From NCBI GenBank assembly GCA_905178155.1, contig CAJINV010000003.1, positions 5,401,700-5,465,699 on the forward strand: a DNA stretch of 64,000 nt, in the 5' to 3' direction. The position numbers and the translations under genes are program-made. The notes under the pieces are model-generated. The model saw only the letters and a program-made list of their open reading frames with translations. It did no database searches and was not told where the DNA came from. Positions 32,684-45,700 of the stretch are shown here, piece after piece. The DNA is from Amoebophrya sp. A120. Its lineage: Eukaryota; Sar; Dinophyceae; Syndiniales; Amoebophryaceae. The stretch's first letter is position 1, and each line of letters starts with the position of its first letter.

Positions 32684-35600
32684 TTATGTGCCACAACTCA
32701 TACTAGAGTGGACGTGGATCTCGTGCTTGACCATGCAAAAAAAAATCGTGCCTCCTGGTGCAGTCGATGAAGTGAACAAAATCGCAAAATCATGCGACAA
32801 AGGCTCAACATTGCACTTTGAAAAAAAGGTAAAGATGAGAACAGATTTTTTCCCAACGATTTTTTTTTCCATTGTGCTCGACAATTTGGGTTTCATCTCA
32901 GTCTTTAAAAAGCGTCCGGCGATGGCTCGGCCAGCGCGCTTCTGCAAAATGTTCATCCGCGTACTATTGAGACTTTTGAGCGGATCGACGGACTGCAGGT
33001 GGTTGGCGATCAGCTGACACCCATCGGCCAAGTCAAGGCGTACTTCAACCTTCGTAACTTCTGAGCAAAGGCAGTCGGAGCACCGCTGAGTTTCCGTGGT
33101 GACCAGGTCGCGCATTTCCGCCGCCAGCAGTTTCAGGTCACCCAGCCTGTTGTGGGCCTCCGGATCCGGAAGGATGGTCAATTCCACGCCCTTATCCAGT
33201 GCAAATAAATGTATCGGTCTCGACGAACACTTCTACAACACTATTCTTCTCTATGCAGCTTTTGCATGTCCGCAACAAGGTCTCCTGAGATGCAGCCGTC
33301 TAGCTGCGTCACAGGTTTGGAGAAGGTTTCTCTATGCCTATCCCGGATATGACAGATTCCTCCTTTTGGTGACAGAAAAGGGGCTGCATCGAGGCGTCTT
33401 TTGATTGCTGTGTTCTTATGCATGAACAAGGCTTTCGCATTTTCTTGTGGCACCTATCTAAAAAAATGCTCATCACCAGCTTGCATCGTTCCAGCCCAGA
33501 CCACATGTACTTCTTGCTTTTGATAGGCCACACGATTCGATCCGATGGGCGGCACAAAATGCACCGATATCTGTCCGATCTCTATTCCTGGGTGCGCGTG
33601 CCCAAGTAATGATCGCAATCGATCCTCGAGCTCGGCCACAGAAGCTGCAGGAGGAGGCGAAGTTGCAGTTGCTGTCGGTGTTTCTGTACCAGCAGCTGAT
33701 AACGAAGATGGTACCGCTGCACCAACAGTAGTTCTCCGACTTCCCGCATCGGGCGGCCGATCGTCGTGTCCCCGCTCCTGCGGCATCGCTTGTTCGCCAA
33801 CCAAGTAGTTGCTACCTCCTTCAACTAGTGGAGAGGAGGACGATGCTGGTCCTCGTCCCACCTCCTCGCAATTGTCGAACGCCTGGCTCTTGTATCCTTG
33901 GTGATCAAGGAGCTCCATGGAGGTCGTGCGCGGACTCGCGGACCCCTCTCCCATCTTGCTCCTCGTCCTGCCGTCCCCCCCGGCGTGGTGTTGAAAGAGC
34001 TGGTAGTCACAATCCACGTCGACCACCTCGGGAATTTCCTGCTGCACACGTGTGCGCACCAGGTGCGCTACCTGCTGGAAGCCGCTCAACGTGAGACGAT
34101 CGCTCACCGTAAGGGTGACGTCCACAAACAACTTATCCTGAGGAAAAACGTACCCACACCAGAGTTGTAATGCAGATTTGCAAAGACAGGAAGACTTGTA
34201 ATGCGCATCCGCATGAGAACCATTTTCAATCGTGTTTTGGAATTTGTAATGCTGTAAACAGGATGAGCAGATGGATTTCTGATGCAGCTGGCCTTGCGAA
34301 CCTGCATTACACTACGGACTGCAACTTGTGATGCGTGACTCACAAAGCTCCTAGGTTTGTATTGGAAAATCCCCATCCTGACTCTGGTGTGGGTACGTTT
34401 TTACTCAGGATACAACTTGCTGCCCGCTTTGCGGACCTTCAGGTCGTCGCCGACACCGAGGACGTCTTTCGAGGCGGCCTTCTATCCTGAGTGAAAACGT
34501 CCCCACCCCAGATTTGTAATGCTAAAAGGAATTGCAGCACACTTTGCCGCCCCAGAGTTCTTGTAATGCAGATTTGCAAAGACAGGAAGACTTGTAATGC
34601 GAATCCCCACGAAGGCCATTTCCAATCGTGTTTTGGATTTTGTGATGCTGCAAATAGGATGTGGAGCTGGCTTTGTGATGCGGCTGTCCTTGCAAAACTG
34701 CACTACAATACAGAGGGTAACTTGTCATGCGTGACTCCCAAAATTTCCGGGTTTGTGTTGCAGATTTCCCATCTTGACTATGGGGTGGCGACATTTTTCC
34801 TCACAATACCTTCGCCAGCGCTGTCAGTTTTGCGCGCAGCTCGTCCGACAGGGCGTTTCGGTCGGCAAGGGCGTACACGGCCTCCTCGAGCAACTCTGCG
34901 CCCTGGCGCAAAACCATACCAGCGACCAGCACCCCGCCCAACGGGTCGCACAACGGGTAGTCGAACCAGGCCCCGGCGATGCCGAACCCGGCCACCACCG
35001 AGCTCAAGGCGTCGCTGCGATGGTGCCAAGCGTTCGCAATCAACACGGGCGACGAAAATTGCTCGCCGATGCGAAGGGTTCGCCGATACAGCATCTCTTT
35101 CGCGAGAAAGGACAACAAAATCGCGACCATGGCAAGCGGTGCGTTCTCCGGGGCGAGCGAACACGGTAGGTCCGTTTGCAGATGCTCGGCTGCCGTCTCG
35201 GCCACTGCATTGATTTCCGTCGTTGTACCAGTTGTACTACTGCCCATCAATACGGTCTTTGTAGTTGTTCCAAGCGAGGACATTTGTTGCTGATGCGCGA
35301 GCAAGTCACGGAGTGCCTCCCACCCGATGCCAATGCCCGCTGCGCAAATGCCCGCGGACACGCCCAGAGTACCGATGTGCTCGTATCGCATGTAGCCGTA
35401 CGGGTGCGCCGCATCAGCCGGGCGCTGCACCAAGCGAATCGTCAGTAGCGTCGCGCCATCCGTGACCAGGTCGGAAAGGGAATGCGCGGCATCGGCTATC
35501 AATGTGAAAAATGCCCCCACCCTCGAACTTGGGAGCATTTGTATTGCAAACCTTTCCAAATGAAGCACTCGCCCTCTTGCATCTATCAGCATCACAGATT

Positions 35601-37390
35601 TCCGATCGTGAATAGCAAAAATTTGTATTGCAAAAGATCCCAGCAAGAGCGGCGCTTGTCATGCAAGCAATGCTATATACGCCGAGACTCTGCATCACAA
35701 AGATTCATATTTCCTTCATGCATGACAAAAGCCTTTCATTTGGAAACTTCGCATCACAAATTATTGCAACATTGGGGGTGGGGGCATTTTTCACTGTAGT
35801 ATCGGCCATTAGGGACGAAGAGTGTGTCATCGCCCCCAGAAGGGCGTATCAAATGTAAAAATGTCTGGGTCTGGAAGAATTGGAACTTGTCATGCGAATT
35901 CTGGAATACGCAAAAATTTGCATTGCATAAAGACCAAAAGCTTCCCATTTCTTGCTACGCAAATACGAAACTTGTCATGCGGGATAGACATCAGGAGGCC
36001 TGCGCAAAATCTGTAATGCTTTTGCGTGCATCAGAGACCAGTTGCGCGATCCAGAAGATGCATGACAAACTCCCGCAATCTTCCTCCAGACCCAGACACT
36101 TTTACATTTGATACGCCCTTCAGGCAGGCCAAACCCAAATTGCAGCCGGCTCCGAGAAAGGTGATGCGCTCCATTGCGTCCGACCCGTTGCTGTTTGTTT
36201 TCTTCATTTTCCCAGGCTCCTCCTCACTTCCGCCCGGCTTCTTGTGGTGGATCGAGGTTGAGGAGGACGAGGAACTACGTTCGGAGCTGTAATTCCGCGT
36301 CACATCGCGGCGCTGGCTTGATGTTCTCGACGGGCGGGTCGAGCTGGATGAGCCCTCCGAGCTGCTGGCGCTTGTTGGCCGCGATCGGAGCAAGAGGCTC
36401 AACCTGCGGAGCCCTTGGCAAGGTTCGACGTCGCCGCAACGTTCTTTGCGTGCGACATCAGCTGCTGCTGCCTCAGTTTCAAAGGAAACACGGCTCCGTG
36501 GAGGGGTCGTCCCAATCGCCCTCGTAGCTGCAAGTAACGCTGTGCTCGTTCTTGCGTTCTTGTTGTCTTGTTCGCTGTGTCCACCCTTGTCAGTACTGTA
36601 TTTCGACAGAGAACTCGGTCTTTTTTGATGTCGGCGCAATACCCCGACATCTTGGAGAACTTGAACTACACCATGCAACCTTCTCGATCCGTGCGTTGGT
36701 TGTATATTGACTACGTCAAGGCTCCTTGCCTTCCGTCCTGTGGTCCTCTGTCTTATTTTTCGAGGTAGCAGCTGACAACTCGACGCACTTGTTCTTCCAG
36801 AGCTGGGCACCGATGCTTGCGCACTGCTGGTCTTCGCCGTGTGAATGCTGTTTGTCCGACGTCGTGCATTCAGGAAATGTACTATCCGGACGCGCTCCTT
36901 ACCGAAGCTCGCTATTCCGCCAGGCGTGGTCGTAGTTGTATCTAGCAAGTAAACAGCTTGACGTCGTGCTATTGAAGTAGTCCTTGCTCCCCGAGACCTC
37001 CACGAAGGGTGGTTGCAATCTATGGTCGGCTTTCGACAGCCCAATTGAATATCAAATGCAAAAATGTCTGGGTCTGGAAGACTGCCAGGATTGTAATGCA
37101 TATTTTGAATGATCCATGATGTCTGTGATGCATGCCCTAGCATCACATATTTTTAGAGGACTTTGCGATGCCTCTACCGCATGAGAAATGCCCTTTCCGC
37201 GTAGCACAAACTGGAGTCCCCTTGCTGGTCATGCAATACAAATTTTTTTAGAATCCAGAGACAGCGTCACAGGTTTAGAATCTTCCAGACCCAGACATTT
37301 TTGCAATCCATATTGAAGATGATGATACAACAACCGCGTCTTCCAGTTCCTGTGAACCCCGAACATGTCGCTGACTTGCTGAGTCTTCAT
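32684..37390 (-). CDS. Cation diffusion facilitator (CDF/SLC30-type) metal transporter
   Basis: Exons run 37390-37313, 37049-36114, 35846-35802, 35496-34809, 34482-34413, 34133-33511 and 33190 to at most 32684. The ATG at 37390 directly follows an in-frame TAA. About 330 low-complexity N-terminal residues precede the transporter. The first helix region is ALLGAMTHSSSLMADAAHSL-SDL, restored only when introner D1 is removed; it carries the metal-site A-D-x-x-H-S-x-x-D. Then come PADAAHPYGYMRYEHIGTLG and the second site WHHRSDALSSV. The cytoplasmic domain (VLGVGDDLKVRKAGSKLFVD, then VTLTVSDRL) is assembled across A5 and A4. The last intron (33510-33191) can be read as GT-AG. Family members export zinc or other divalent ions from the cytosol by proton exchange; the ion is not predictable here. 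The 3' terminus is uncertain. Confidence 0.8.
34134..34412. mobile_element. Introner A4 (family A)
   Basis: 279 bp with the CAACT duplication at 34129-34133 and 34413-34417. Inverted ends TATCCTGAG(G/T)AAAAACGTA. It lies between GSKL and FVDV in the metal transporter. Confidence 0.92.
34483..34808. mobile_element. Introner A5 (family A)
   Basis: 326 bp with the CCTTC duplication at 34478-34482 and 34809-34813. The left half contains an extra partial copy of the internal block (TTGTAATGCTAAAAGGAATT near 34514), which accounts for the extra length. It sits 70 bp from A4. Removal joins LAK to AASKDV. Confidence 0.9.
35497..35801. mobile_element. Introner D1 (family D)
   Basis: 305 bp, ends TATCAATGTGAAAAATGCCC and inverted GGGGCATTTTTCACTGTAGTA. 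The TCGGC duplication lies at 35492-35496 and 35802-35806. It splits the metal-binding helix between SSSLMAD and AAHSLSD. Confidence 0.92.
35847..36113. mobile_element. Introner C3 (family C), short target duplication
   Basis: 267 bp, ends TATCAAATGTAAAAATGTC and the inverse. Flanks are GGGCG (left) and CGCCC (right): only CG is directly repeated, inside a palindromic target GGGCGCCC. In-frame joining gives LACLKGALLGAM. The leftover exon between C3 and D1 is 45 nt. Confidence 0.85.
37050..37312. mobile_element. Introner C4 (family C)
   Basis: 263 bp with the TTGAA duplication at 37045-37049 and 37313-37317. Interrupts the N-terminal region of the metal transporter between YHHLQ and LGCRK. 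The apparent start codon at 37146 lies inside the element and is not used. Confidence 0.9.
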
Positions 37391-39537
37391 TTAGTAGAAT
37401 CAGACAGTTTAGCTTCATGATCATGATCTTTCCGTTCAATACAAGCACTTCCCATGTTTACTGAGAAGCTGTTCATGCACAGTAGTTCTAGTTGCCCTAA
37501 ACGCTACGTAATAGAAGAAGTTTCGGGACAGGAGCACTCTTCATATGGCCGCAAGGCTACAGGGAAAGATGAAAAACCGATGCGATGAAAAAGAAAATGA
37601 TTTCATCGGGCGGGGGCGGGCGGTTCATAATTATAAACAAAATGTTCCCTCGGGTTACCGGGACCCGGATGTGATCGCTCGATTGGTTCTATCGGGATGC
37701 CGAACAAGAAGAGTATCGGGATGCCTTCGCCCAGCTTGCCGACGTTTGCTTGACCAAGTAGCGCGTTGTTTGACCAGGCACGTTGCTTCTCCGCCTCTAC
37801 TTCGGTCAAAGTCAGAAGTTGGACTATGTTGATCAAATAAGGCCACAAGAGCTTGTGTCGACGCAGAATGCTGGCGTATTGATTCCTGTCTTTTTCTTCA
37901 ATCCCAAAGTTTCTGGCTGTTTCAATAGGCTGCGAGGCAGTCAAACTGGTTTCGTGTTGAGAGAATTCAGCATCTCTTCTCTACGAGGTCAAAGAATTAT
38001 CTAAGTCATCAACTTCTTGTCAGCTTTTTTTTTCCGTTTTCCTTTTTCAGTTTCAAACGCGAGGAGCAAATACAAAGCGCATCGGCTACATTGAAAAAAA
38101 GTTTCATCTGGAACTGGAATATTGTGTGGCGGAACGCTTACACTTTATCCGTTCTTGCTCGTAAAAACACACTGCAGAATCATGGATTTGCATATTCAAC
38201 ATAGTCAAAGTCATAGTTATCATACTCACCTACGCAAATTAGCTTGCTCGGGAGATCAAAGTAGCGAATTTGTACAAAGTAGTCAAATTTATGATGACGA
38301 CACGCACACGTGGCGCATCTTCCCATTTGTGCCCTCCAAGAACTGCTTCCGCTTTCAAACCAGTAAGTAGAGGCGTGCGACCGCCCACTTGTTAGGCTTA
38401 TGCACAAATGAATTCGAGAATACTTACATCAACGACAAAGATACACATATTACATCCAACTGGAGTACATACAAATAAATGATATTCCCAAGAAACTACG
38501 GTGTGTCGAATGCCTGACACTCAGGATCGATCGGAGAAACCAACTCCTTGATTGTATTGAAGTTTCCACGGTATCAGAGCGAGGCTTATACCAACCCGCC
38601 ACAACAGCGTGAAAGGAGAGTTTCAAAAATCGATATCGAAACGCTGTGGCTGTCCTGAGACTGGAACTGCAAGTAAGGCTGCACAAAAAAACGCTGGAAA
38701 TGAAAAGTAAGTACTTAACACATCAAAAACTCGCCGCGGATGACAAAGCAGCACGAGTTTGCTGTTGTGGATGCGTTAGTAGCCATAGCCGAGAATGAAT
38801 AAAACTAGCTGACTACAAGCGACTGCTTTTGTTGACCATACTGCTTGTCATCTACTTGACGGAAAAGGGACTCGGTAAAAGCTTGGGGGCACCTACATCG
38901 GTTCGTCACATCCATTGGATACCGATGCAGGATCGCAAGCAAGGCCTACCCTGACATTCAAAAAAATAATTGTGTCCTGCCATTTCATCTACGTGCAAAT
39001 ATCTTAACACTTCGCCTGCTTGTTTTTATCTGTTGCATTCATGATAGGCCCTCGCCGTGCCTGTAGTCGCCTTAGAAAAAGAGTATATTACGTATCTGCG
39101 GTCTGCGTAGGCTTTTCGGGAAGGCTGTTGGGCCACCTTCAAAAAAAGAGCTCCGATCATAGATACATAATGATCGATACAGCGAGCCCAGCAAGCATTT
39201 CCGCTTCCGTCGCCTGGCGAGAGGAAATCCGTTCGTGCGCCACAGCTGTGGCTGTGACGTTCGGCTAACATAACTCAACAACGCGTTACTCCGTACTACA
39301 TCTGACCCAGTTTTTTTCATTCACTTTTGATTCATTGACTTTTCAGTTCTCTATATGATTTTCTTCTTGACCTTGTCCTGTAAACCTAGATTCTACGTGC
39401 AGTTGCCTGTATCTCGGGCGGTGTCCTACTTGACCTTCGTTACATACTAGCAGCTCTCCCTGGTGCCGCCTGGTGCAGCGAGTTTAAAAAACTTCTTTAT
39501 CAACTACTCTACCTCTTCTAGTCCGCCCTTTACACTT
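37391..39537. other. Intergenic, possible gene remnant
   Basis: A minus frame at 37603-37944 (TTG start) reads like coding sequence (IEEKDRNQYASILRRHKLLW) but has no ATG and no family; it may be an exon remnant. Frames at 38180-38407 and 38450-38686 are unsupported. The remainder, to the stop of the giant gene, is AT-rich and featureless. Confidence 0.3.
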
Positions 39538-39753
39538 CTAAACTTGTTGCTCCGCTTCGCTCGGGCGAGCCGGTTGTGCGTCTCCGTCGGCGCTGGTACT
39601 TTGCCGGCCCGCGGCGGTCCCCTCCTCCTGTCCGTCTCCTGCGGGCAGGAGAGTCTCTCCTCCACCTGGGCTACTGGGTGCGGGCCCGCCCTCCTCCCCG
39701 CCGGCGGAATGATGCGCAGATCCGGCGGTTGCGTGGCGTGCTGCCATCAGCAA
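39538..39753 (-). other. Giant protein segment 5: C-terminal exon downstream of the 8-kb introner
   Basis: Encodes about 70 Gly/Ala/Glu/Ser-rich residues ending EAEQQV and a stop. It is read in frame only if the whole 39754-48021 element is removed from DHLL to MAARHATAG. Confidence 0.7.
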
Positions 39754-42700
39754 TATCAAATGTAAAAATGTCTGGGTCTGGAAGAATCCACCTTATTGGT
39801 TGGTTGGTTGGGTAGCGCCTGTCGCCGGTGCAGGTCCCGCCCTCCATCGATTGCGATCCGGAGTAGCCGGAACACAAGGCCCTAGTGGCACAATCGATCG
39901 ACGAAGCCCTTTATAACCAGGTCACAGTCATCCGGCTGCCCTGGAGTCATTCGCGGGCCAGGCAACGTCTAGGAGCTACGGATTAGGGATCTTGATAGGC
40001 GAGACAGGTCACGGTCATCCACCTGCCTATCGAAGACGAGCCAGGTCACAGTCATCCAGCTGCGTTCACAGTACGAGCCAGGTCACAGTCATCCGGCTGA
40101 CTGCATATGAACGTCCCCGGCGGCAGTCGTCGAAGTGAACCCATGGGAAGAGCCGGGAAATGCCAAAGACAGGAACCCCCTGACACATGCCAACTAGACA
40201 CAGTAACCACATGTGACGACGTGGAAAAAGGGTAGACCCCGACTGGCTTACCGGTAAGCCCGACTGCCCCGCTGCGTGTTATTTTCCCGGGCAAATTTAT
40301 TTATACTGAACCCCGGGCACGCCACCCGGAGACGGACGAAGTCCAGTTTTTACAAAACTCCCGCATAGCGGCTATCTAAATGGGGCGGGGTCAGTTGACC
40401 ATCGAATTGCTTGCGCTAAACGACGACGGGTGGACCCCATGCAAAAAGCCTCTTTGGACTGCCCCTCTTGCGCTAAGACCCTTTTTCTATCTAATATTAC
40501 GACTACGCTACTACTAGGACTACTGCCGCTATTACTACCGGGAAACTGTTACTACTAGGCTCTTGCGTGGCCCTTCTTATGCCGGGGAAGAGTGGCATGG
40601 CCAGCATCTGCTTGTGCTTTTTGCTGCCGTTCCTTTCGGGCCCGTGGGTCCCCTTGGGTGGAAGCGCCTCACTGGTGGGCGTCGGCGCGCGAGACAATAC
40701 CCAAGCGACAGGACACGCGCCCTGTGCATGGCGGGCAAAAACTAGATGGGCATGTGGCTGCGCACTGCATTTACGCGAGCCATTTTTGGTTTTTTCTCCT
40801 CTCATCTCTCTGTGTCGTCCTGTTGCTTGGGAACGCGCCGCCGGCGTGGTCTTTTTTGCGCGGTCCCTGACCTCTTGGGGCCAGCTCTTAGCTGCGCGCG
40901 TCTCGCTGGCGCTGTTTGCTCGTTTGCCGTTTTCCTGTGTTGTGTTTTTTAGGGAAAAACCTGCGCTACGTTTTACGAAAAAAGGAGTCTCTGCCCCTAC
41001 TTTTTTGAAAAGCAGAGTCTTTGCTCCTGCGTTTTTGGAAAAAGCTCTCTTGTCGCTGTGACTTGGCAGACCGCCCGCGCGGGTCTTTTTACCGCCTTCG
41101 CTGTGGAACCGCTTTCCTGGCTGCTGCTGGCTGCTGCTTCGGCTGCGCCCTTCTGTCCGTAGTCTGCTGCTGCTGGGCCTTCGCTCCGCTTGCTGGCGCC
41201 CGCTTCGGCTGCCGCTCTCTCCCTGCCGGGCCTGGCTGCTTTGCCCTCGCTTTGGACTTTGCTGCTTTTTGTTTTGGCGGCTGCTCTCTCGCTTTTGCTC
41301 GCGGGGCTGCCTTTCCTTTCGCCTTTGGCGCCGGCCGTCTCTCGTCCACACCCTCTGGCTCCGGGTGCTCGTCCTCCGTGTTTTCTCCGCTCTGCAGGTC
41401 AGTGAGCCGCAGCATGTCCTTGATGTACTGCCGCCGCTTTGCAAGGCAGCGCCGCTTGGTCCAATCTCGCAGAGGAGGGAAGGCGAAGGCTTTTTGCCCG
41501 AAATCATAGACCGGCCAGTCCGTGTACTCGTGGTCGTGTCCCGTCGCGTTCACCACCGCCAACCCGATGGCCCGCGTTGCGATTCCCGGCGCCATCGTTC
41601 TATTTTCTTCTGCGATCTTCCCCATTGTCTGGGTGGCTGCCCAGTGGACTTTGTGGCCCTGCAACTGCAGCCTTTCCACCTGCTCGACGAAATGCACCGC
41701 AATGCCCTCGCCTCGGCGCAACGGCCCGCGCGTCTTTGCTCGTAACCTCTCGTAGTCGCACAGCTTGTACTTGTAGTGGACCCCTGGCTCTTCGCTGTTC
41801 GTTTCGCGGCTGAGATGCAGAAAGCCGCTGAGATACGCGGCAAAGTGTCTCTCCTCCGCGCGTTCCTCCATCATCAGATGCGCTCGCTTTGTCTGTACCT
41901 GCTTCAGCACAGCGACCCTTCCGATGCCGTCTACCTGCAGCACCCGCGCCCCTTGTCCGTCCGCCGCCGCTACTACGTACGCCGTCTCCCTCTGGCACGC
42001 GCGCGGCAGGCGTGAGGCCGGCGGTGGCTTTTTGCTACGGTCTGGGATGAACCCACAGAGGCGGAGGTCGGACTTTGCTGGCAGTCTGATTTCCGCTCCC
42101 TCACTCAGTGCCTCCACCAAGGCTAGGCCCGCCGCAGTCTTTACCCGCACTGCCGTTCGGTCTGCCGCGCCTATTCCCGCAAGGCCCGTGCCATGAAAGC
42201 GAATCGGGAAGGTTGCCCAGGTGAGGAAACCGTCGACATCCGTCAGAATGTTGCTCTGCGCCACTCCCCTCAGGAGCTTGATTCCGAGAATGTACGGGTC
42301 TACGATTCCCAAAATGTTCTCGCTGAAGATGAGACGGTAGAAGAGTTCGGGCGTGAGGCCGATCCGCGTCGTAAGTCTCTCCCATACCTCCCGCTCGAAG
42401 CCTATGACCTTCGCGATTGAAGTCGCCATCTCGATGAGAAGCTCCGACCAGTCGCTCTGCGCAAAAACCAAATGTAGAACCGGCAGGATGTATATGATTG
42501 GCGACATGTAGAAGCAGATGATAATCCATCGAAGGTCCGCGCCGTTCATCACGTAATTGCCCTTGCTACGCATAACTCGATAGCACAAATGCTGCGCGAA
42601 AGATACTTGGGAATTAACCTGCTTGCGGATGGCGTCGATCTGGTCCGCGATTTCCCCTAGCTTGATCGTGATGCCGAGGATTCGCGTCTGCTCCTTCAAG

Positions 42701-45700
42701 TTGAAAGTGACTCCAAAAGGTTGGAACGCCGCGAGGTACGCAGCCTGCTCATCCATTCATTGCCGAAGCCGATAGCAGCATCTCCGCCTTTTTTGGGGCG
42801 AGGTACTGGCTGCCCTTCGGACCGATACATCGTTTCGTACGATTCGGCGACTATCCGCAAAAGGCGGCGAAGTTTTTCCGCGTCCAGCCTGTGAAACTTT
42901 ACGGAAATTGTTCCGTCGTCGACGAATTGGACCACGGCGGATCTGCTTGGTTTTTCTGTTACCTGCTCGCTCACTGGCAAAGTCTGGCTCACTCGCTTCC
43001 ACTCGTACTCGGTCGATCGGGGCTTCCGCTCCCTCCTTGTTCTGTTGCCTGTCTCCGCGCCGCCGTCTCCCTTTTCGTCGTGAAATAGCTCGTGGACCTC
43101 CTCGGTCGGGTTGTAGTCCGGAAAGGTGACATCGATGTCGTCCCCTCCTGCGAAGTCGGCCCGAAGCGTTCGGCGCAGTTTGCAGGCTGCGCCCTGCATT
43201 CGCTTATCGCAAATCCGCCCCGCATCGTCGAAAGATTCTTCGACGAACTGCGCGACCGCGTGAACGCCCCGCATGTAGAGGAGGACACCGCAGAGCATCG
43301 TTTCCACCGAACCCTGGATGAGGTCCCGGTGGGACTTTATCTCCGCGAAACAACTTCCATCGCGAAGGAAAAGCGTTTTCCGCCAGTTCGCCAGCATCGT
43401 CAGCTTGATGTAGGTCGGACGCAACCAATCTGGCCCATCTAAAACTTCTCAACATGCTCGGAACGCTGATACAATTGAAGAAATTACTGGCATCAATTCC
43501 GATCAGGATTGTCAACCACGTTGCGAGGTTTTCTTTTTCCTGCTCACTCGGCTCCGCCGCTCGCTCGTTGTTCTCGCAGCCGTTTTGCAGCTGGTCCCCA
43601 TGCGCCACCTTCAAAATCTGCAGAACCGTGGCCATGCACGAGGCGGCAGGCTTTCCTCCCTGCTGCGCCTGAAGGCGTAAACGCGTCTCCGAGGTCTGCA
43701 ATTCGCGCCATCCGATGCGTGAGGAAGCTCAGTAGGATTCGGTAGACCGGCGTGCCCCGTATAACTGTCCGCAGCTTAGAGATGTCGTCTCCCAGCTGTG
43801 ACGCTTTGCGCAAGATCTCCACCTGTAAAACCGTCAAGGCCGGCGGTAGGATTGCGTCCTCCGTCCCTGGGGTCCACTCCGATCGTGCCACGCGCCGGAG
43901 GAAGGCCTCGTATCCCGCTGCGAGCTGCTGGATTTGTGCGTCGGTCATTGCAGCATATACCCGGGGTCGTACTCCGTCGGCGCCGGAGGCTTCTTGGTTC
44001 ATTTTCATGATGTGTCTCCGTAATTCTTCTGCTGGTACTCGGAGCGGTGGGAGCTCCTTTGCCGCCTCTGTCAGCTGTGTGACCGCGCGGCGCATCTCCT
44101 CGACCCCGAAAGTGTGGCGCTTGCCTTCCGCAACTCGGATTTTCTCGCTTTTGAGCACGTGAGCCAGGGAAATTTTCTTCGTGCACTCCTCTACCCCTGT
44201 AACCACCTCTGGGTTTGCGGCGGTGCCGGCGTTAATCTCCCTAACCTCCTCCGCGGGGGCCCCCCTTCCGGAGCCAAGAACCTGCTCTCTCGCTTGTCTT
44301 GCGAATTGGTAGACGTTATTTAGTGACGTCCCATCCACCGGCCCGCGGAAAACGGATCGCCACTCACGCTCCTCTTCTTTGCGTCCGCTCCCTCGATTTT
44401 TGCCCTTGCCTTTGCCGCTCGCTCCTTTCTTCCTTCCCCCCTTGCGCGGTGGGGATTTTCGCTCAAAGAGGTCCCGCATTTCTTCCGTCGGTCTCGCTGC
44501 TGCCAGATTACAGACGCCCGCTTTTAGCAAGACTTCCTGTGCCCATTTTTGTACTCCTTCAAGGCCTACCTCTTCGATACTCGGCATTTGTTCGTCCGCG
44601 AAAATCGGCTCGAGGGATGCTGTGGTCTTCGAGTTGCGTGGCCACGTCAGTACGCCTTCGAAGGGAATCCGCTCGCCGAATTCGTCCGGCCCCTTCAAAA
44701 TCTTTACCCTTTCACCGCCTTCGTCCTGTGGCACCAGTTCCGAGTACTTCGCGTTGAAGTCTAGTTCACTTGCGCCCGAGGCTGTACTGGTCTGACTCGC
44801 CTGGCTCGCTTGGGTCGCGCCTGTGGCGGCCGTTGCCGGCTCGTTTTTTGGTCTGTACCAGCTAACGGCGGTGTGGAGGGCAATGTGGTCTCCTTCAGGC
44901 AGTGCCGGACTTCGGTTGCCCGGGATCGGTTTGCACTCCTTCTTATGCCCCCGAACGACCTGCACCCGCTGGATCTCCGCCGCGAAAACCACGCCACTCC
45001 TCGGGCCTACGGCCGTAAAATCTATCGTGGTTGGCGAGGTTTTGGATCGGTAGCACGTTGGTCCCTCCGTGTCCTGGAATCGCGCGCGGCTGTTCAGCAG
45101 GCTGAAAAGCGGCTCTAGTGCCTCCGATCGGACCAGTGCGCAGGCTGGCTGGTTTGCCGCCAAAGCCGCTCTCTCATCGTTGTCAACTTCGTGATACGCA
45201 TTCAGGTCACCTGATATTATCCACAAATCAGCGGCGTCCATAGCTGCTTCGATCTCCTGGATCAGGCTGCGCATCTGCTCCGCAATGAACTCGCGCTGCG
45301 GTGAGTCTACCGGTAGCCGGGTCTCCCTGCGGTAGAGAGTCAGCGTCAGTCTCCGGTCTCGCACTGCGCCAACGGCCCAGAGTATGGCGTCTTCTTTGTT
45401 CGTTATCTCCTCCGTGAAGAAGCTGCCGCGTGGGTCGCGCGCAAGTATCAGTCTGTTGATCAAGATCTTTGGCCGCTCTCTCACGCTATTGCAATCCGCG
45501 ACCAGACCACCACCGCACTTCAGGCTGGTCGAGATGCCCACGAGGTCGGTCGCCGCTACTACGTGCAACCTCTTTCGCCCTCTCACTCCTGTGAATTGCG
45601 CACGATCGAGGTCCAGCTCGCTCTTTTTGATCTCAACCGCTGCCGCCTCTGTTGCCTGCAGGTCCGTGACTAACTTGACGAGCGCTTCCGTGTTGGCTTC

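Noticed and set aside
37050-37146. N terminus of the cation transporter at 37146
   Set aside because: It lies inside introner C4; the frame continues upstream to the ATG at 37390, which follows an in-frame stop.
40503-41507. 334-residue Arg/Lys/Gln-rich frame
   Set aside because: It overlaps the C-terminal tail of the reverse transcriptase ORF in another frame and is a shadow of it.
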